A DNA stretch of 10,225 nucleotides, taken from Asterionellopsis glacialis. Lineage: Eukaryota > Bacillariophyta > Plagiogrammaphyceae > Rhaphoneidales > Asterionellopsidaceae. Below are positions 7,347 through 10,225 of the stretch, piece after piece; the first letter of the stretch is position 1, and each line of letters starts with the position of its first letter. The stretch spans positions 1-10,225 of the forward strand of contig WKLE02005505.1 of NCBI GenBank assembly GCA_014885115.2, given 5' to 3'. A program made the translations under genes and the position numbers. Below the pieces are notes generated by a model, which searched no databases, had not been told where the DNA came from, and worked only from the letters and a program-made list of their open reading frames with translations.

Positions 7347-7448
7347 CTACTTCCTTTGAATACAAAAGTCATCCAAGTTAAAGTCCTCTAAAGATATTTT
7401 CAAATCCCAGTGTTCATGTATTTCCAATATATGCCCGAATGATGAAAC
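7347..7448 (-). other. Short coding-like open tract between the kinase-like gene and the TM tract
   Basis: On minus, 33 codons are open between TGA (7451-7449) and TAG (7349-7347), without ATG. The peptide (LEIHEHWDLKISLEDF and on) has a protein-like composition with acidic residues. It is in a different frame from the 7061-7327 tract and only 20 bases from it, too short for an intron. If the two belong together, at least one frameshift and one nonsense change separate them, which would indicate a pseudogene. Short open frames of this kind are common by chance. Confidence 0.15.
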
Positions 7449-7572
7449 TCACTATCAGTTTACCAAAATACATACGAAAAATAAAGTACAAAAGTTGTCT
7501 AAAAGATGCAATTCACAGACATGGCAATGGCTTCGTGTACGTGTGTAGTGAATCAAATAAAAGAAGTCTCTG

Positions 7573-9459
7573 TTATGGGAGAGACGTAAAGTTCTTTAAT
7601 ACTTGAACTACATTGCCTATTGTTTCACAGGAATCAAGAAATTTACGTACATCACGAAATCCACCATTCTGGATAATACTATTTCTAGTAGTGGTGCTGG
7701 TTGTCGTGGCTTTGATTAACTTTTCAAGAAAGAAATCAATGACATACTTGAAATCATCCAAATCGTTTTGTATTGCATTTTTCCGATGTGTCAATGTAAA
7801 ATTATCATCTTCCCAACAAAAGTTGCATAGTTTTCTTTTTCTTTGTTCCTTTTTTCCATCGTATTCTATATCATGATCATCATCCAAAACACAATTCATA
7901 CCATGTACAAACGAAAACCTGGAATTATCATATAAAACAGCTCTCATAGTTGTTTTCGTTGTTGTTGTCGTTTGATTCGTATGGGTATGATCGTCATGGT
8001 AATATTGTGGCACACGTACTAAACCAATGTTTTTCGTCCTAATATCTCCAAATATAGCACCAAGTTTTCCAACAAATTCCAATGCTTTTGCTGGAGGCAA
8101 TAATAGTTCAGCAATATTAGTTTTGTCCTTATTAGACGTGCTGGGCACCACAAGTTCTGGTACTATTAAGTTTTGAAGAATATAGTCTGATGTGATATCT
8201 TCGAATGGTGTTAACCCAGGCACGAATGGCATAATAATTCCTTGTACCAATGGATCTTTCAATGGTGAACCATGCTTTTGATCCTGTTTATATTTGCTCC
8301 GAAGAGGGTATGCATCTGTTAGCAAGGCCCAAGTTGGAATGAATCCCACAGACGTAATGTCATTGTCCATTCTTGTTATTCCATCGTAGTAGTAGTAGTC
8401 ATCCTTTTGTTCATCTTTCTGGATCCTCGTCCTCCTTTTCATATGCTCGTGCTCTATTAGCTTCATCATTACCAAAAATGGAATGGAGCCAGTGTATTCT
8501 CCACCTAAACTAGATCTTTTTCGAATCGTTTTAGCAAACTTTGACACAAAATTATCTGACTTTCGAAATGGATTTGACCAAGGGACAAGGCTTCGATCTG
8601 TTTTGATGGCAACAGTGCAATATGTTGGATTATTAGTATCACCATTACCACCACTTTTGCGTCTTCCTACTGCATGTCCTCCGTCTTCTAACAACTTGAT
8701 AATCCCCTTATAAACTGTGCCGTATGATCCATGACCAAGTTCTGCTAAACTATTTCGATTGACAATTGAAAGGACAGATATACGCAAAATTTGATCAGCT
8801 ACCTTCCAACATGACGATGTTGAATTGTTTTTGAGGCACGAATTATGTAGGCTGTTGTTGTTTTGGTACTGGGTACCAGTGTCTCCAAACGTTGCCTCCA
8901 ATTGCGAATAAGTACATGGCGTGATACCTTCAAAAAATAATGACACTTCGTAGTTTTGTTGATGCTTTGTCATTGTAGTGAGCTTGCAAATCAAAATGAT
9001 GAGAAATAAGAGCTTGAAGCATCTGGAAGAACATAATCGATTTCTCGAAACATCTTTTTTTTTACTCTTGTCATTATTATCACAATTGTTATTGTTAACG
9101 TTATTTTTACTCAGCAATATTAATTTCTCATTATCACCATCATTAACAACAAAATCATTTTCATGCTTCAAGAATATCTGCTGCATCATCCTATTTTTTG
9201 TTGGGTGAAATACAACTCTATTTCGTCCAAGTTTGATAACCTTCACAACGGCGGAATTTTCGTTTTTGTTGATACAGTTTTTAAAATGTATACTGGCAGT
9301 CCTATTGTAGTTCATTGTTCTTATGGCTGATGTTTTCCAAAAGCAAAATAAGGTGACGCTTTCGATTTTTTGGAGTTCGCATTCACAACGATGGAACAAC
9401 AAGGAGATATTTGGAATCTTAACCCTTAAAATCTCAGATGACATGAAAGTCATTTGCAT
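7573..9459 (-). CDS. Divergent protein-kinase-like protein, probably membrane-anchored, 628 aa
   Basis: Residues about 235-580 resemble a eukaryotic protein kinase fold. The glycine-rich loop is GHGSYGTVYKG (242-252) and the ATP-anchoring lysine is K286 in VAIK. A hinge-like GIIMPFVPG (408-416) follows. The catalytic loop is FGDIRTKN (470-477), where Asp472 and Asn477 are kept but His-Arg of HRD is Phe-Gly. The metal-binding motif is DNS (511-513) instead of DFG. A conserved-type Asp lies in NDLDDF (565-570). No APE motif is seen. One hydrophobic segment, FKLLFLIILICKL (148-160), precedes the domain and suggests a signal anchor with the kinase domain in the lumen or outside. Asn/Lys-rich low complexity (118-135) lies before it. 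The ATG at 9459 is the first in frame; M49, M91 or M92 are possible alternatives. Catalysis is uncertain. Transcription converges on the CLN3 gene. Confidence 0.75.
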   Translation of the reverse strand: MQMTFMSSEILRVKIPNISLLFHRCECELQKIESVTLFCFWKTSAIRTMNYNRTASIHFKNCINKNENSAVVKVIKLGRNRVVFHPTKNRMMQQIFLKHENDFVVNDGDNEKLILLSKNNVNNNNCDNNDKSKKKDVSRNRLCSSRCFKLLFLIILICKLTTMTKHQQNYEVSLFFEGITPCTYSQLEATFGDTGTQYQNNNSLHNSCLKNNSTSSCWKVADQILRISVLSIVNRNSLAELGHGSYGTVYKGIIKLLEDGGHAVGRRKSGGNGDTNNPTYCTVAIKTDRSLVPWSNPFRKSDNFVSKFAKTIRKRSSLGGEYTGSIPFLVMMKLIEHEHMKRRTRIQKDEQKDDYYYYDGITRMDNDITSVGFIPTWALLTDAYPLRSKYKQDQKHGSPLKDPLVQGIIMPFVPGLTPFEDITSDYILQNLIVPELVVPSTSNKDKTNIAELLLPPAKALEFVGKLGAIFGDIRTKNIGLVRVPQYYHDDHTHTNQTTTTTKTTMRAVLYDNSRFSFVHGMNCVLDDDHDIEYDGKKEQRKRKLCNFCWEDDNFTLTHRKNAIQNDLDDFKYVIDFFLEKLIKATTTSTTTRNSIIQNGGFRDVRKFLDSCETIGNVVQVLKNFTSLP

Positions 9460-9905
9460 CTGAAAATCTATTGGTCGAGGACGTTTTCATTTCGTTTCAC
9501 AAATACAAAACGAATGATGTCATTAAAAAAATATATTCCCTCCTCATTGGTGGATCACCAAAACGTGTCGTAGATGAAAGTCATCATATTATTATCCTTT
9601 TTTTAGAGATCATCGACAATCGCGCGAAAGAAAAACCCGAACTGTCGTGACACTCTTGTGTCAATCAAATCGTATTGGGATCAGGGATGAATATTAAGAA
9701 CTGGTAAGGGATAGACCACGAAATATGCTTTCGCGTATTTTCTTGCCCAAAGAATTTCCAACTGGTTGCATGTGCGGTCAAAGGGGGCAATAGTAAAGTC
9801 GAATATGCTACATTTTAATTGGATTTTGTTACTCAACAATAAGATAATAAACCCTATTCTTAAAAAGTTAAAAAGAATTACTTTGGTGGGTGGAGAGGAG
9901 GCTCA
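9460..9905 (-). promoter_or_regulatory. Upstream region of the kinase-like gene
   Basis: No ORF is supported here. Read on minus, CCAAT pentamers occur at 9474-9470 and 9550-9546, and TGATGTCA, one base from a CRE palindrome, lies at 9515-9522. TGACAC (9648-9653) and GTGTCA (9658-9663) form a small hairpin. ATGAAAGTCAT occurs twice (9443-9453 and 9574-9584). The ATG at 9459 is directly preceded by TTTTCAG, which looks like a splice acceptor, so a leader intron is possible. All functional readings are inference from motif matches. Confidence 0.25.
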
Positions 9906-10225
9906 TCAAGACTGACTTGCAACAATTGTGTTCTTTTGCCAGAACACATAGCACAGGTTCTTCTGAGCTATAGCAGAAGATTGTAGAAACACACCCAACT
10001 CTTTCTCTGACAGAACTTTGTACATTTCCTTCTCAAATTTCTGTGGACCAATTAAATGATCATGCTCTTGAGGCAGTAACTAGCTGTCAGAGAACAATAT
10101 CCATTGTTATCAATAAAATACCTCTTACAAGATGCTACCTTACTCTAACTAACAAACTCATAGATTATACCTTTATCATTGCTATCTAGGTATGCATCAG
10201 ATGCTTTATGACTCGCTAACTGGTC
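9906..10225 (-). CDS. Possible 3' end of a gene truncated by the right edge, two exons
   Basis: On minus, an open frame enters from the edge and runs to 10154 (24 codons, ending GIIYEF). A GTTAGT donor-like sequence follows at 10153-10148. The frame 10079-9906 (57 codons and TGA) follows an acceptor-like CTAG at 10083-10080. Removing the 74 bases between keeps the phase and joins two stretches of protein-like composition. The second contains EKEMYKVLSEKELGVF and LCYVFWQKN. No family is recognised. Without splicing, an in-frame TAG interrupts the reading two codons after the proposed donor. The alternative is a decayed gene or element ORF, or chance. Confidence 0.3.

Noticed and set aside
7328..7349. 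Reading TAG as a sense codon to join the two open tracts at 7061-7448
   Set aside because: Nothing else in the window supports an altered genetic code, and a frameshift would still be needed.
1..10225. CRISPR arrays, bacterial defence systems, tRNA or rRNA genes
   Set aside because: No regularly spaced repeats, no tRNA T-loop or rRNA signatures, and the window is eukaryotic in character.

Overview
The window looks like nuclear DNA of a unicellular eukaryote, most likely a diatom or other stramenopile. It is AT-rich, has long non-coding stretches with inverted repeats, and carries intronless genes whose proteins have Gln, Asn and Thr runs. There are no operons or Shine-Dalgarno sites. The taxon is inference; the eukaryotic character is well supported by an unmistakable CLN3 (battenin) homologue.

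Layout. (1) 1-391, minus: the start of an unrecognised gene or element ORF that runs off the left edge. (2) About 392-4700: a gene-poor, repeat-rich tract. Its clearest item is an 879-bp non-autonomous DNA transposon at 2937-3815, with terminal inverted repeats starting GAGCATCC and a TAA target-site duplication on both sides (PIF/Harbinger type). Inside it, copies of a CCCTAATCCAG motif lie in both orientations. Several other hairpins and short duplications surround it. (3) 4729-5194: the upstream region of the next gene, with a perfect TGACGTCA palindrome and an adjacent hairpin. (4) 5195-6952, plus: a complete CLN3 membrane protein, 585 aa, with a large acidic, Gln-rich loop. (5) 6953-7572: the gap between two convergent genes. 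It contains an ATG-less open tract (7061-7327, minus) encoding a strongly hydrophobic segment. (6) 7573-9459, minus: a divergent, probably membrane-anchored protein-kinase-like protein with altered HRD and DFG motifs. (7) 9460-9900: upstream region of the kinase-like gene. (8) 9906-10225, minus: a possible two-exon 3' end of another gene running off the right edge.

The two main genes are convergent and give no sign of a shared pathway. CLN3 homologues act in lysosome, vacuole or Golgi membranes. The kinase-like protein appears to belong to the secretory pathway or cell surface. I found no convincing new multi-gene system. The items most worth follow-up are the divergent kinase, the membrane-segment tract just downstream of it on the same strand, and the Harbinger-like element.
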